Positions 34,660-43,620 of a stretch of DNA of 64,000 nt are shown one piece after another. The DNA lies in assembly GCF_000735525.1 (NCBI RefSeq), contig NZ_JMPR01000033.1, positions 1-64,000 on the forward strand. Reading direction: 5' to 3'. A program made the position numbers and the translations under genes. Numbering within the stretch: the first letter of the stretch is position 1; the number at the start of each line of letters is the position of its first letter. The notes beneath the pieces are model-generated. The model searched no databases and was not told the DNA's origin. It was given only the letters and a program-made list of their open reading frames with translations. This DNA is from Tatumella ptyseos ATCC 33301 (GTDB lineage: Bacteria > Pseudomonadota > Gammaproteobacteria > Enterobacterales > Enterobacteriaceae).

Positions 34660-35577
34660 ATGAACTTAAGACGACTGAAATACTTTGTGAAAATTGTCGA
34701 TATCGGCAGCCTCACTCAGGCCGCAGAGGTATTGCACATCGCTCAACCGGCACTGAGCCAGCAGGTAGCTACCCTGGAAGGGGAGATGGATCAGCAATTA
34801 TTGATCCGCACCAAACGCGGGGTGACCCCGACCGATGCCGGTAAAGTGCTCTACACTCATGCCCGTAATATTTTGCGGCAGTGTGAACAGGCACAGATGG
34901 CGGTACATAATTCCGGTAATATCCTCTCAGGACAGGTCTCCATCGGGCTCGCTCCGGGAACCGCCGCGTCTTCTCTGGTGATGCCATTGCTGCGTGAAAT
35001 CCGTGAGACCTGGCCGGATATCCTGGTATACCTGCACGAAAACAGTGGTCAGGCGTTGAATGAGAAAGTCATCAATGGTCAGCTCGATATGGCTTTATTG
35101 TACGATCGCACGCCGGAAAAGGGCCTGAGTTCTCAGCCACTGATGCAGGAAGAATTGTATCTGGTCGGCACCGGCGTTTCTCCGGGGGCACAGATTGATC
35201 TCTCTGAAGTGGCGGGAATGAATCTGTATCTGCCGCGTGATTACAGTGCGGTAAGACAACGGGTGGATGAAGCTTTCTCTCTGCGCCGTCTCAGTGCACA
35301 TATCATTGGTGAAATTGAATCACTGTCGACATTGTCCGCAGCAATTTCCAGTGGTATGGGAGTTTCGGTATTGCCTGAATCGGCGGCAAGATCGCTCACT
35401 GCTCCGATTAATGGCTGGATGGCGAAAATCATTTCTCCGTCACTGCATCTGCCATTATCTCTGAACACCTCTTCAGCATTACCTCTGTCAGCCTCTGCCC
35501 GGGCTGTCCAGCATCGTCTGCTCGCCCTGGCTCAGCGTCCGGCGGTCACCGAACGTGAACTGATGCTGGTGAGTTAA
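34660..35577 (+). CDS. nac: Nac, nitrogen assimilation control LysR regulator
   Basis: This 305-residue LysR regulator matches enterobacterial Nac along its length: MNLRRLKYFVKIVDIGSLTQ, LHIAQPALSQQVATLEGEM and IRTKRGVTPTDAGK in the HTH domain, and EAFSLRRLSAHIIGEIESLSTLSAAISSGMG in the effector domain. Nac links the NtrC response to sigma-70 genes for use of poor nitrogen sources and needs no small inducer. Start at 34660 with GGGAGAG upstream. The sigma-54 promoter and NtrC sites upstream confirm the assignment. In this genome it could connect nitrogen limitation to the nearby purine, amine and amino-acid-derivative loci; that link is inferred. Confidence 0.95.
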   Translation: MNLRRLKYFVKIVDIGSLTQAAEVLHIAQPALSQQVATLEGEMDQQLLIRTKRGVTPTDAGKVLYTHARNILRQCEQAQMAVHNSGNILSGQVSIGLAPGTAASSLVMPLLREIRETWPDILVYLHENSGQALNEKVINGQLDMALLYDRTPEKGLSSQPLMQEELYLVGTGVSPGAQIDLSEVAGMNLYLPRDYSAVRQRVDEAFSLRRLSAHIIGEIESLSTLSAAISSGMGVSVLPESAARSLTAPINGWMAKIISPSLHLPLSLNTSSALPLSASARAVQHRLLALAQRPAVTERELMLVS

Positions 35578-35591
35578 TCACCACTTTTCCC

Positions 35592-35627
35592 GCCGGAAGC
35601 CGCTAAACCGGCTTCCGGCTCTATTTT
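35592..35627 (+). terminator. nac terminator
   Basis: An 11-bp perfect stem (GCCGGAAGCCG / CGGCTTCCGGC) with a 6-base loop, followed by TCTATTTT, 14 bp past the nac stop. Confidence 0.85.
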
Positions 35628-35685
35628 CCGCCCCTGAGGGACAAAAAATTATTGCCCCCGGGGGCCTCTATCATTAGGATTGGCG

Positions 35686-35790
35686 CCGGTAAGAAAACGT
35701 TTGCGCAGCGTATTGCGCTGACCGGGGTTTCTCCTCTCGCAGGAACTTATTCCGAATACTGAACCCGTGCTGCGCCATGGCACGGGTTTT
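35686..35790 (+). ncRNA. Structured leader with terminator-like hairpin before the NCS2 permease
   Basis: The region has an outer stem CCGGT/ACCGG (35686-35690 with 35721-35725) enclosing GCGCA/TGCGC (35703-35718), then a terminator-like hairpin ACCCGTGC/GCACGGGT (35763-35787) followed by TTTT. GGGGTTT at 35724-35730 could pair with AACCC at 35762-35766 and so compete with the terminator stem. It is a candidate attenuator or a small RNA ending 128 bp before the permease. It does not match the purine riboswitch core, so no known class is assigned. Confidence 0.45.
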
Positions 35791-35917
35791 GCTTATGTCA
35801 TTTTGGGGTGGAATGAAGGTTTGTCTGTCCGGCCTGTTACCGGGCGATGACAACCATTTCTTAAAGACTGTTATAAAATAAAAATCGTGATAAGCGAGAT
35901 CTATAAAGGACCGACTC

Positions 35918-37213
35918 ATGCTTGAAAAACTCTTTAAGTTGAAAGCACATAAGACTACTGTTCGTACAGAAGTCATTGCAGGACTAACGACCTTCCTGGC
36001 GATGGCCTATATCCTGTTTGTTAACCCGAGTATCCTCGGGGCAACCGGTATGGATAAAGGCGCAGTCTTCGTTGCTACCTGTCTGGCAGCGGCCATTGGC
36101 TCGGTGCTGATGGGAATGATTGCGAACATGCCTATCGCTCTGGCACCGGGAATGGGCTTAAATGCCTTCTTTACCTATACCGTTGTGCTGCACATGGGTT
36201 ATCACTGGCAGGTCGCTCTCGGGGCGGTCTTTATTTCTGCGTTAATCTTCTTCGCATTATCTCTGTTCAAAATCCGTGAATGGATCATCAACAGTATTCC
36301 GTTACCGCTGCGCTCTGCAATAGCCGCCGGTATTGGTCTGTTCCTGGCGCTGATTGCGCTTGAAGGGGCGGGGATTGTGGTAGGTAACCAGGCAACGCTG
36401 GTCGGCTTAGGGGATCTCACTAAAGCCGGTCCGTTACTGGCTATCCTGGGCTTTTTCCTGATTGTGGTTCTTGAAGCCCGCCGTGTTACCGGTGCCGTAC
36501 TGATCGGTATTCTGGTGATCACTGCCATTTCGATGCTGTCGGGTATGACACCTTTTGCAGGGATCTTCTCTGCGCCGCCATCTATTGCACCGACTTTCCT
36601 GAAACTGGACATCGCCGGGGCCTTTAATGTCGGACTGGTCAGCGTGATTTTTGCCTTCCTGTTTGTCGATGTCTTTGATAACTCAGGTACACTGATCGGT
36701 GTCAGCCGCCGTGCGGGTCTGACGGATGAGAAAGGAAATATCCCTGCGATGGGTAAAGCGCTGATTGCGGACAGTTCAGCAGCGCTGTTCGGTTCTCTGC
36801 TGGGGACGTCTACCACCACCAGCTTTGTTGAATCTACCGCAGGCGTCAGTGCCGGCGGACGCACCGGTCTGACCTCTGTGGTGGTCGCTATCCTGTTCCT
36901 GCTGTCACTCTTTTTCTCGCCGCTGGCAGGCAGTGTTCCTGAGTATGCGACTGCCCCGGCATTACTGTTTGTGGCGGTACTGATGACCTCCGGGCTGGCT
37001 GAAATTGACTGGAAAGATATCACCACAGCAGCACCGGTGACGGTGACCGCGCTGGCGATGCCATTAACGTACTCTATCGCGAATGGTATCGCCTTCGGGT
37101 TTATTACCTGGACGGTGGTGAAGTTACTGACCGGTAAAGTCCGTGAAGTTAACCCGGCATTGATTATTCTGTCTGTCTTGTTTGTGATCAAGCTGGGCTG
37201 GCTCAGCGCCTGA
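35918..37213 (+). CDS. NCS2-family (AzgA-like) adenine/guanine/hypoxanthine permease
   Basis: This 431-residue purine permease has 12-14 hydrophobic segments. The N-terminus (LKAHKTTVRTEVIAGLTTFLAMAYILFVNP), the PGMGLNAFFTYTVV segment, FLFVDVFDNSGTLIG and the late ESTAGVSAGGRTGLTSVV are hallmarks of the AzgA branch that includes AdeP, AdeQ and PbuG. It imports purine bases with protons. Which base it prefers cannot be told. It has its own terminator and a structured leader upstream. Confidence 0.9.
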   Translation: MLEKLFKLKAHKTTVRTEVIAGLTTFLAMAYILFVNPSILGATGMDKGAVFVATCLAAAIGSVLMGMIANMPIALAPGMGLNAFFTYTVVLHMGYHWQVALGAVFISALIFFALSLFKIREWIINSIPLPLRSAIAAGIGLFLALIALEGAGIVVGNQATLVGLGDLTKAGPLLAILGFFLIVVLEARRVTGAVLIGILVITAISMLSGMTPFAGIFSAPPSIAPTFLKLDIAGAFNVGLVSVIFAFLFVDVFDNSGTLIGVSRRAGLTDEKGNIPAMGKALIADSSAALFGSLLGTSTTTSFVESTAGVSAGGRTGLTSVVVAILFLLSLFFSPLAGSVPEYATAPALLFVAVLMTSGLAEIDWKDITTAAPVTVTALAMPLTYSIANGIAFGFITWTVVKLLTGKVREVNPALIILSVLFVIKLGWLSA

Positions 37214-37232
37214 TACCTGCATCGCTGAGATT

Positions 37233-37257
37233 AAAAAGGAGCTTCGGCTCCTTTTTT
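37233..37257 (+). terminator. Terminator of the NCS2 permease gene
   Basis: AAAAAGGAGC-ttcg-GCTCCTTTTTT, a strong tetraloop hairpin with U-run, 20 bp after the stop. The 37258-37548 stretch after it shows no gene. Confidence 0.93.
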
Positions 37258-37548
37258 GTTTTATCTGCGACGTACGACTCCTGGCGTTACTCACCTGACC
37301 GGGTCCGTACTGCAAAGCTGCTGTGCCGCGGGACTCTCACTGACCAGCAAACGGGGACTCCCTGACAGGCAGTGGCAGAGTATCGGTAATCCCGGGTAGT
37401 CTTTTCACCCCGCCGGGTATAAAATTACATCACCGCGCTTCCACTTCCGGCGGCATCCTTTACGGCATGAATAGTGGTCGATACGCTCTCCGTTACCGGG
37501 AACCACTGATTATTCCTCCCTTTTCTGTTCAGATGATTTGGTATCGCC

Positions 37549-39021
37549 GTGCGAAATCCTGGCTTAGTGTTAACTGATGCAATAAAAAGAACGTCCTGGT
37601 ATCCCAGGCGCAGACGTTATACGACCTTAATGAAAAGGGAGATAACGCCACTGGCATTGCCAATTCTGATAGAAAATCTCTGTGTCATGCTGATGGGGGT
37701 GCTCAGTACATTCCTGGTCAGTTGGCTTGGAAAAGCGGCGATGGCCGGGGTGGGCCTGGCGGATAGCTTTAATATGGTCGTTGTCTCGTTTTTCGCGGCG
37801 GTTGATCTGGGGACTACGGTGGTGGTTGCCTTCAGTCTGGCAAAACGAGACAGTGAACGAGCCAAAGCCGCCGCCCGGCAGTCACTGGGATTGATGACAA
37901 TCCTTTCATTACTGCTGGTGGTCATTATCGAATTTCGCGGGCATGTCATTATCGATTTGATCGCAGGCAGTGCGGAGCCACAGGTAAAAACCTTTGCACT
38001 TAATTACCTGCAAATTTCTGCCTGCAGTTACCCGGCCGCCGCCATTGCCCTGATCGGCAGTGGTGCATTGCGCGGGTCAGGGAATACCAAAATTCCGATG
38101 CTGATTAATGCCGGGATGAACATACTGAACATTATTATTACCAGCGTGCTTATTTATGGCTGTTTTTCATGGCATGGAATCGGTTTCTCTGGCGCTGGCT
38201 GGGGGCTGACGATTTCCCGGTATATCGGTGCCCTGGTGGTGATTACGGTACTGATGGGACGCCTGAACGGGGCGCTTACGTTGCCTCTGAAGAGTTATTT
38301 TCAGCGATGGAACCTGGCGATACTCAGTGAAGTGCTGAGTATCGGAATTCCTGCCAGTATAGAGTCGGTATTGTTTAATGGTGGTAAACTACTGACTCAG
38401 GTATATGTGGCCGGAATGGGAACCAGTGAAATTGCCGGTAATTTCATCGCCTTCTCAATAGCCTCATTAATCAACTTGCCCGGCAACGCGCTCGGCTCAG
38501 CATCGACTATTATTACCGGGAAAAGGCTCGGCAGAAATCAGGTCTATCAGGCGACAATACAGGTACGTCATATTTTCTGGCTTTCTACCTTAGGGCTTTG
38601 CAGCCTTGCCCTGCTTTCTGTGCCATTGGCCGGGGTTCTGGCCCGCTTTTATACGCGGGACCCGGAGGTCATTCGGGTGACTGAGCATCTGATTTGGCTG
38701 AATGCAGCCTTTATGCCCATATGGGCCACTTCCTGGGTGTTACCGGCCAGTTTTAAAGGGGCGCGGGATGCACGCTTTGCCATGTTCGTCTCGATGTTTA
38801 GTATGTGGGGGGCCAGGGTGGTGCTGGGATATCTGCTGGGGATCTCTCTGGGTATGGGGGTAGTCGGTGTCTGGCTGGGAATGTTTATGGATTGGGCGGT
38901 GAGAGGGGCCTGTTTCTGGTGGCGCCTTGTCAGCGGTCATTGGCTGAATAACTACCGCCGTCTTCAGGAAAAATCAGCCCGCCGGGCCGTGATGATCCGC
39001 AAGGTACCGGACGAAAAGTAA
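37549..39021 (+). CDS. yeeO: YeeO-like MATE-family flavin/multidrug exporter
   Basis: This 490-residue MATE transporter has 12 membrane segments and matches E. coli YeeO throughout: LMGVLSTFLVSWLGKAAMAGVGLADSFNMV, DLGTTVVVAFSLAKRD, GSGALRGSGNTKIPMLIN, GNFIAFSIASLINLPG and SWVLPASFKGARDA. YeeO exports FMN/FAD and dipeptides and lies by asn tRNAs near nac in E. coli, as here. The N-terminal SWYPRRRRYTTL stretch before the first TM is also similar in YeeO, so the start at 37549 is kept over 37630. Confidence 0.9.
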   Translation: MRNPGLVLTDAIKRTSWYPRRRRYTTLMKREITPLALPILIENLCVMLMGVLSTFLVSWLGKAAMAGVGLADSFNMVVVSFFAAVDLGTTVVVAFSLAKRDSERAKAAARQSLGLMTILSLLLVVIIEFRGHVIIDLIAGSAEPQVKTFALNYLQISACSYPAAAIALIGSGALRGSGNTKIPMLINAGMNILNIIITSVLIYGCFSWHGIGFSGAGWGLTISRYIGALVVITVLMGRLNGALTLPLKSYFQRWNLAILSEVLSIGIPASIESVLFNGGKLLTQVYVAGMGTSEIAGNFIAFSIASLINLPGNALGSASTIITGKRLGRNQVYQATIQVRHIFWLSTLGLCSLALLSVPLAGVLARFYTRDPEVIRVTEHLIWLNAAFMPIWATSWVLPASFKGARDARFAMFVSMFSMWGARVVLGYLLGISLGMGVVGVWLGMFMDWAVRGACFWWRLVSGHWLNNYRRLQEKSARRAVMIRKVPDEK

Positions 39022-39137
39022 GTTAGCGAAGTGCTAAACACAGGTTGGCTCAATCATTAACTGTAGTGATAGCTTATCCGGGGAAAGTAGTAATGATTGG
39101 TTAATTTCACTTTGGGTCATAGAGTGGGTCAGACTAA

Positions 39138-41273
39138 ATGAATACTAAAAAAGAATCCTTAAAAGAAGAATCAGTGATAACTGATCCCGCATCCTCTGCA
39201 TCGGCGGAGGCGTTTCAGATCTTTAAAGACGTGTTTTTTGATAGCGTACCGCTGCCTGCCTGGATTATCTCCGGTTGCGGACAGGAAGTTGTCGCCAATC
39301 AGCAGTGGCATAAAACCATGTCTCTGCCCCCGGTGATGTCTGAACCACACTGGATGCACTGGTTACATCCGCAGGATAAAGCCCGGATCAGCGCCGCCTG
39401 GGAAAGATCCATACAGCACTCTGACGTCTTCCGCCAGCCAGTCCGGCTGGGTGTGGCTGCAGGAAGTTATTACTGGTTTATTGCCTGCGGACACTTTATC
39501 CCTGCGCGTAACCTCTGGCTGATCACATTTATCGATATTAATGAATTGCAGGAGGCCCGCGAGGATATTACTCAGCATCTGCGGACTTATAAAAGCATGC
39601 TGGATGCCAGCATCGATTGCATCAAACTGATAAACCTGCAGGGTGAGTTAATCAATATGAATCTGTCCGGGTGTAAGGCGCTCGGGGTTTCTCCGGAGTC
39701 CGGATTCGGTATGGACTGGTTAAATCTTCTGCCACCCGAAATACGGACACGTGGCCGTAAGGCCCTGAAACTGGCCAATACCGGCAGGAATGTCCGTTTC
39801 TCGGGTAAAAGTCAGGTGGGTGAAAATAAGCCTTTTTACTGGGATAATATTCTGACACCGCTGCAGGACCCGCAGGGTGGGGTGACCAGTATTCTCTGTG
39901 TGTCACGGGATATCACTCGCTTACATCAGGCGGAGCAACGGTTTAAATTTATCAGTGAGCATGATGAACTGACCGGACTTCCCAACCGGCGAATGTTCAA
40001 CACTACGCTGAAAAAATACCTGCGGCAGGCCGGTCATCATAACCGTCCTTTCGCACTGGTACTGATTGATCTGGATTATTTTAAACTGGTCAACGATACC
40101 CTGGGGCACCCGGCAGGCGATTACCTGCTGAAGAGCGTGGCTAACCGGCTGAAGAAATCACTCTGTCGCGATGCCTTTGTTGCCCGCATCGGCGGTGATG
40201 AATTTGCAGCGGTGTTGCCTGGCATCGGGGACAGTCAGTCGCTACTGGAGGCAGGAGATAAACTGATTGCCGATACGACGGAACCCCTGACATATCAGGG
40301 GCAGACTATCTATACCAGCCTCAGTATGGGCGGGGCTATCTTCCCGCAACAGGCTGCAGACAGCACTGCGATGATTAAAGCCGCCGATATCGCTCTGAAT
40401 GAGCTGAAAAAGAACGGCCGCGGCGGGGTGCTCTGTTATGACCCGGCCATGTCAGATGTCGTGGATACCACCCGGGGGCAAATGGAACTGGCAAAGCAGC
40501 TGATTTATGATGAAGCCATTTTGCCGTTTTATCAGCCAAAGGTTCGTTTAGAGGACGGGAAGATCATCGGGCTGGAAGCTCTGATGCGCTTCTTCAATAG
40601 TCAGGGTGAGCTTTGCTTCCCGGGGGATATCTGGTCGGCGTTTGAAAACTACGCGCTGGTCGAACGTATTGGCTATATTATCCGTGACAAAGTGTTTGCC
40701 GATATCCGGTGCTGGATAGACAGTTCGCTGGACGTGGTTCCGGTTTCCGTGAATGCCTCCCCGGTTGAGTTTATGCGTGATAACTATGCCGAGAAGGTAC
40801 TGCAGCAGCTGGAACATTACCGGATCCCGCCCGCGCTGCTGGAGATTGAGATCACCGAACATATGTTTGACGGCCGCGGAGCCGGGTATGTCTTTCGCGC
40901 ACTGAATCTGCTTAAAGCACAGGGTGTGCGGATCTCGTTAGACGACTTCGGGACCGGTTATTCTGCGCTGGCAAACATCCGTGACTACCCGGTCGATGTG
41001 ATCAAAGTTGACCGGAGTTTTGTTGCCAGTCTGAGTAAAGGTAAAGAGGGTCTGGCGGTGATTAAGGCACTCTGGTTGCTGGCCACGGAGCTTGAGCTGG
41101 ATGTGGTGGCGGAGGGTATCGAAGAACCGGGGCAACGGGATGCCTTGATCCGGGAAGGTTACTTACTGGGGCAGGGGTTCCTGTTCAGTATGGCAGTCCC
41201 GGCCGATGTTATCGCAGGTTTTCTGAACAACCGGCATACTTTTACCTTACTTCAGTATCCGGTGAGCGCCTGA
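39138..41273 (+). CDS. PAS-GGDEF-EAL cyclic-di-GMP turnover protein
   Basis: This 711-residue cytoplasmic protein has one or two PAS-like domains in the first 270 residues (RTYKSMLDASIDCIKLINLQGELINMN starts the second), then GGDEF (about 275-435) and EAL (about 445-700). The cyclase signature is intact (VARIGGDEFAAVLPG), but the product-inhibition I-site RxxD that should lie just before it is absent (CRDA). The EAL side keeps EALMRF, NASPVEF, EIEITEH, LDDFGTGYSAL, KVDRSF and VVAEGIEE, so phosphodiesterase activity is expected. The ending GQGFLFSMAVPAD replaces the usual QGYLFS-KP. It has no transmembrane segment; the signal is probably intracellular. Confidence 0.92.
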   Translation: MNTKKESLKEESVITDPASSASAEAFQIFKDVFFDSVPLPAWIISGCGQEVVANQQWHKTMSLPPVMSEPHWMHWLHPQDKARISAAWERSIQHSDVFRQPVRLGVAAGSYYWFIACGHFIPARNLWLITFIDINELQEAREDITQHLRTYKSMLDASIDCIKLINLQGELINMNLSGCKALGVSPESGFGMDWLNLLPPEIRTRGRKALKLANTGRNVRFSGKSQVGENKPFYWDNILTPLQDPQGGVTSILCVSRDITRLHQAEQRFKFISEHDELTGLPNRRMFNTTLKKYLRQAGHHNRPFALVLIDLDYFKLVNDTLGHPAGDYLLKSVANRLKKSLCRDAFVARIGGDEFAAVLPGIGDSQSLLEAGDKLIADTTEPLTYQGQTIYTSLSMGGAIFPQQAADSTAMIKAADIALNELKKNGRGGVLCYDPAMSDVVDTTRGQMELAKQLIYDEAILPFYQPKVRLEDGKIIGLEALMRFFNSQGELCFPGDIWSAFENYALVERIGYIIRDKVFADIRCWIDSSLDVVPVSVNASPVEFMRDNYAEKVLQQLEHYRIPPALLEIEITEHMFDGRGAGYVFRALNLLKAQGVRISLDDFGTGYSALANIRDYPVDVIKVDRSFVASLSKGKEGLAVIKALWLLATELELDVVAEGIEEPGQRDALIREGYLLGQGFLFSMAVPADVIAGFLNNRHTFTLLQYPVSA

Positions 41274-41387
41274 CACCGTCGTAGCCGCCGTTGCGGGTGA
41301 GGGAAAAGACGGTGATTTACAGGAGATTGCATTCCGGCTTTTCCTGACCGGCAGGGGGAGTTAATGACATATCCCCGATCATTACCG

Positions 41388-41412
41388 CCGGCCTGACGTT
41401 GTGTCAGGCCGG
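41388..41412 (-). terminator. Hairpin after yghU
   Basis: A 10-bp perfect stem (CCGGCCTGAC / GTCAGGCCGG) about 17 bp past the yghU stop. The U-tract is weak. Confidence 0.6.
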
Positions 41413-41428
41413 GCAGTACAGAAAGACA

Positions 41429-42217
41429 TTACATCTTCAGTACGGTTCTTCCTTTTTTAACCGCTTCACGCTGAGCGACTAATTCTGCCCAGCGGTTCAG
41501 GTGTTTATAAGATGCGGTATCCAGGAACCGGGCCGATCCTTCATATATTCCTCCCTGAGCCAGTACACCATACCAGGGCCAGATGGCAATATCGGCAATG
41601 GTATATTCCTCACCGGCGATATAGGTATGCTTCGCCAGCTGTTTATCCAGCACATCCAGCTGACGCTTAGCTTCCATCGCAAAACGGTTGATCGGGTATT
41701 CCATTTTTTCCGGCGCATAGGCAAAGAAATGTCCGAAACCCCCGCCCAGGATCGGGGCGCTGCCCATTTGCCAGAATAACCAGGACAGGCAGGATGCACG
41801 CCCGGCAGGGTCGGACGGAATAAAACGGTTAAATTTTTCGGCCAGATAAAGCAGCATGGCACCGGATTCGAAAATATTGATCGGCTCCGGGCCACTCTGA
41901 TCGACCAGTGCCGGGATCTTCGAATTAGGGTTAACCTCAACAAAGCCTGACCCGAACTGTTCACCCTTCATGATATTCACCAGGTGAGCATCGTATCGGG
42001 CACCTTCAATCCCGAGTTGCAGTAACTCTTCCAGCATCACACTGACTTTGACACCATTCGGCGTCCCCAGTGAATAAAGCTGGAAAGGGTGCGAACCTGC
42101 AGGCAACGCTTGCTCAAATCGGGCACCTGATTCCGGGCGATTTATTGCCCCGAATTTACCACCAGGTTGTTTATCGTTCTTCCAGACTTCGGGGGGGACA
42201 TAAGAGGATGTGCTCAT
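41429..42217 (-). CDS. yghU: YghU-like glutathione-dependent disulfide-bond oxidoreductase
   Basis: This 262-residue GST-fold protein of the Nu class is very similar to E. coli YghU (YQPAKVW/YVPPEVW start, HPFQLYSLGTPNGVKVSVMLEEL, FVEVNPNSKIPAL, INIFESGAMLLYLAEKF, GGGFGHFFAYAP, YTIADIAIWPW). The N-terminal thioredoxin-like domain covers about residues 45-130 and the helical domain 135-255. E. coli YghU has 288 residues; the charged C-terminal tail is missing here. It binds two glutathiones and reduces disulfides. Single gene. Confidence 0.92.
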   Translation of the reverse strand: MSTSSYVPPEVWKNDKQPGGKFGAINRPESGARFEQALPAGSHPFQLYSLGTPNGVKVSVMLEELLQLGIEGARYDAHLVNIMKGEQFGSGFVEVNPNSKIPALVDQSGPEPINIFESGAMLLYLAEKFNRFIPSDPAGRASCLSWLFWQMGSAPILGGGFGHFFAYAPEKMEYPINRFAMEAKRQLDVLDKQLAKHTYIAGEEYTIADIAIWPWYGVLAQGGIYEGSARFLDTASYKHLNRWAELVAQREAVKKGRTVLKM

Positions 42218-42567
42218 AATATTTTCTGCTCCTTAGGCTGAATGAAGGGCCTGGTTAACTTGTCACTCTTCTCAAGAATAACATTCCCTGTTTGCGGCAG
42301 TTATCTGCATGTGCGGTAGCTCTGCCGGCCGTCTGTCACGCTGATTTTGCCAATCACCGGGACGTTGTTATCCCGTGGCAGTGGATACGTAAGTTTGCGG
42401 CTAATAATCTCTTTGGTGATAGTTAAAACCTTGTAATGTTTTCGTTGGAAAATATTCCTGGTCGCACTACTATCAATGAAGTCAGTCATATTATGACAAT
42501 TATGGTCAGGGTTATGGCCACCGATTCACTTAAACCGTTTTGGCGGTTTTTACATTACCGGGTCATC

Positions 42568-43356
42568 ATGTCTTTCAGCACACCTAATGAAATTGCAGTA
42601 CAGGCCGTACAGGCCGGCGTGAAAAAGAGCCATCATTCGTTGCAGAATCTCTTGATTCTGGGTTTTCTTGGCGGGGCTTTTATTGCTATCGGGTTTCTGC
42701 TGGATCTGCATGTGACCGCCAGGTTACCTGCTGACTGGGGATCCTTCGGAGGGCTGCTCGGGGCGATGGTGTTCCCGCTAGGGTTAATTCTGACGATTAT
42801 CGGCGGAGCTGAACTACTGACCGGTAATATGATGGTGATGACCCTCGCGGCATTATCGAAAAAAATCAGCTGGGTTGCGCTGGTGCGTAACTGGTTCTGG
42901 GTGACGGTAGCCAATTTTATCGGCAGCATAGCGGTCGCCTGGTTTTTTGGTCATCTGCTGGGCATGACCGAAGGGGTATTTCTGAAGAGTACCTTGGCGA
43001 TAGCCGCGGCGAAAACGCATGCGACTTTTCTGCAGGCGTTTATTTCCGGTATCGGCTGTAACTGGCTGGTGTGCCTGGCGGTCTGGCTGGGAATGGCCGC
43101 TAAAGACGCTGCCGGAAAAATACTGGGGATCTGGTTCCCGGTCATGGCCTTTGTGGCGATTGGTTTCCAGCACGTCGTCGCGAACATGTTTATTATCCCG
43201 GCGGCTATTTTTGCAGGGCAGGGAACCTGGACCGACTATTTTACTAATTTCGTGGCGGTATTTGCGGGTAATGCGGCAGGCGGGGCGATATTCGTTGCCC
43301 TGATTTACTACCGGGCTTATCGCCCTGACCTGCAGGGAACGACAGGGGGACTCTGA
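42568..43356 (+). CDS. Formate/nitrite transporter (FNT) family channel
   Basis: This 262-residue FNT protein has six hydrophobic segments and the family features ELLTGNMMVMTLAAL (omega-loop region), FISGIGCNWLVCLAVWLGMAA with the second broken helix, and FQHVVANMFIIPAAIF with the conserved His. The ATG at 42568 is chosen because earlier in-frame ATGs (42436 on) would add a 44-residue polar and basic leader absent from the family. It passes formate, nitrite or a related small monovalent anion. No pfl or nir genes adjoin, so the substrate is open. Confidence 0.88.
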   Translation: MSFSTPNEIAVQAVQAGVKKSHHSLQNLLILGFLGGAFIAIGFLLDLHVTARLPADWGSFGGLLGAMVFPLGLILTIIGGAELLTGNMMVMTLAALSKKISWVALVRNWFWVTVANFIGSIAVAWFFGHLLGMTEGVFLKSTLAIAAAKTHATFLQAFISGIGCNWLVCLAVWLGMAAKDAAGKILGIWFPVMAFVAIGFQHVVANMFIIPAAIFAGQGTWTDYFTNFVAVFAGNAAGGAIFVALIYYRAYRPDLQGTTGGL

Positions 43357-43385
43357 ACCTTTATCCGGCAGTTTCCGATACCGAA

Positions 43386-43413
43386 AAGCGGCAGCCATAG
43401 GCTGCCGTTTTTT
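43386..43413 (+). terminator. Terminator of the FNT gene
   Basis: GCGGCAGCC-ata-GGCTGCCGTTTTTT, with strong stem and U-run, 30 bp past the stop. Confidence 0.9.
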
Positions 43414-43620
43414 ATGGGCAGCCTGAAAATCGGGCAGATATTTGCGAACGCCGCGGCCGGAAAACTATTTATCCGCCCCCCTGAAACAGCGCGTGGCAAG
43501 GCTGATTGTTGTATCCTTCAACCGACAACCTTAGTCGCGGGCGGTGATGAACGATAAGTGCAATAGTGTGTTCGTCGATAAGACACAACTTAACTTATAA
43601 CAATCACTAAGAAGGTTATT

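Noticed and set aside
35640-35917. Classic purine riboswitch
   Set aside because: The conserved three-way junction core and loop sequences of that class are not found.
36202-37191. A 329-codon open frame antisense to the NCS2 permease
   Set aside because: It lies wholly inside a well-recognised gene, its product is low-complexity Ser/Thr/Ala/Pro-rich, and it has no family match; an effect of codon bias.
42853-43398. A 181-codon frame antisense to the FNT gene
   Set aside because: Shadow of a clear gene with normal membrane-protein features; no independent evidence.
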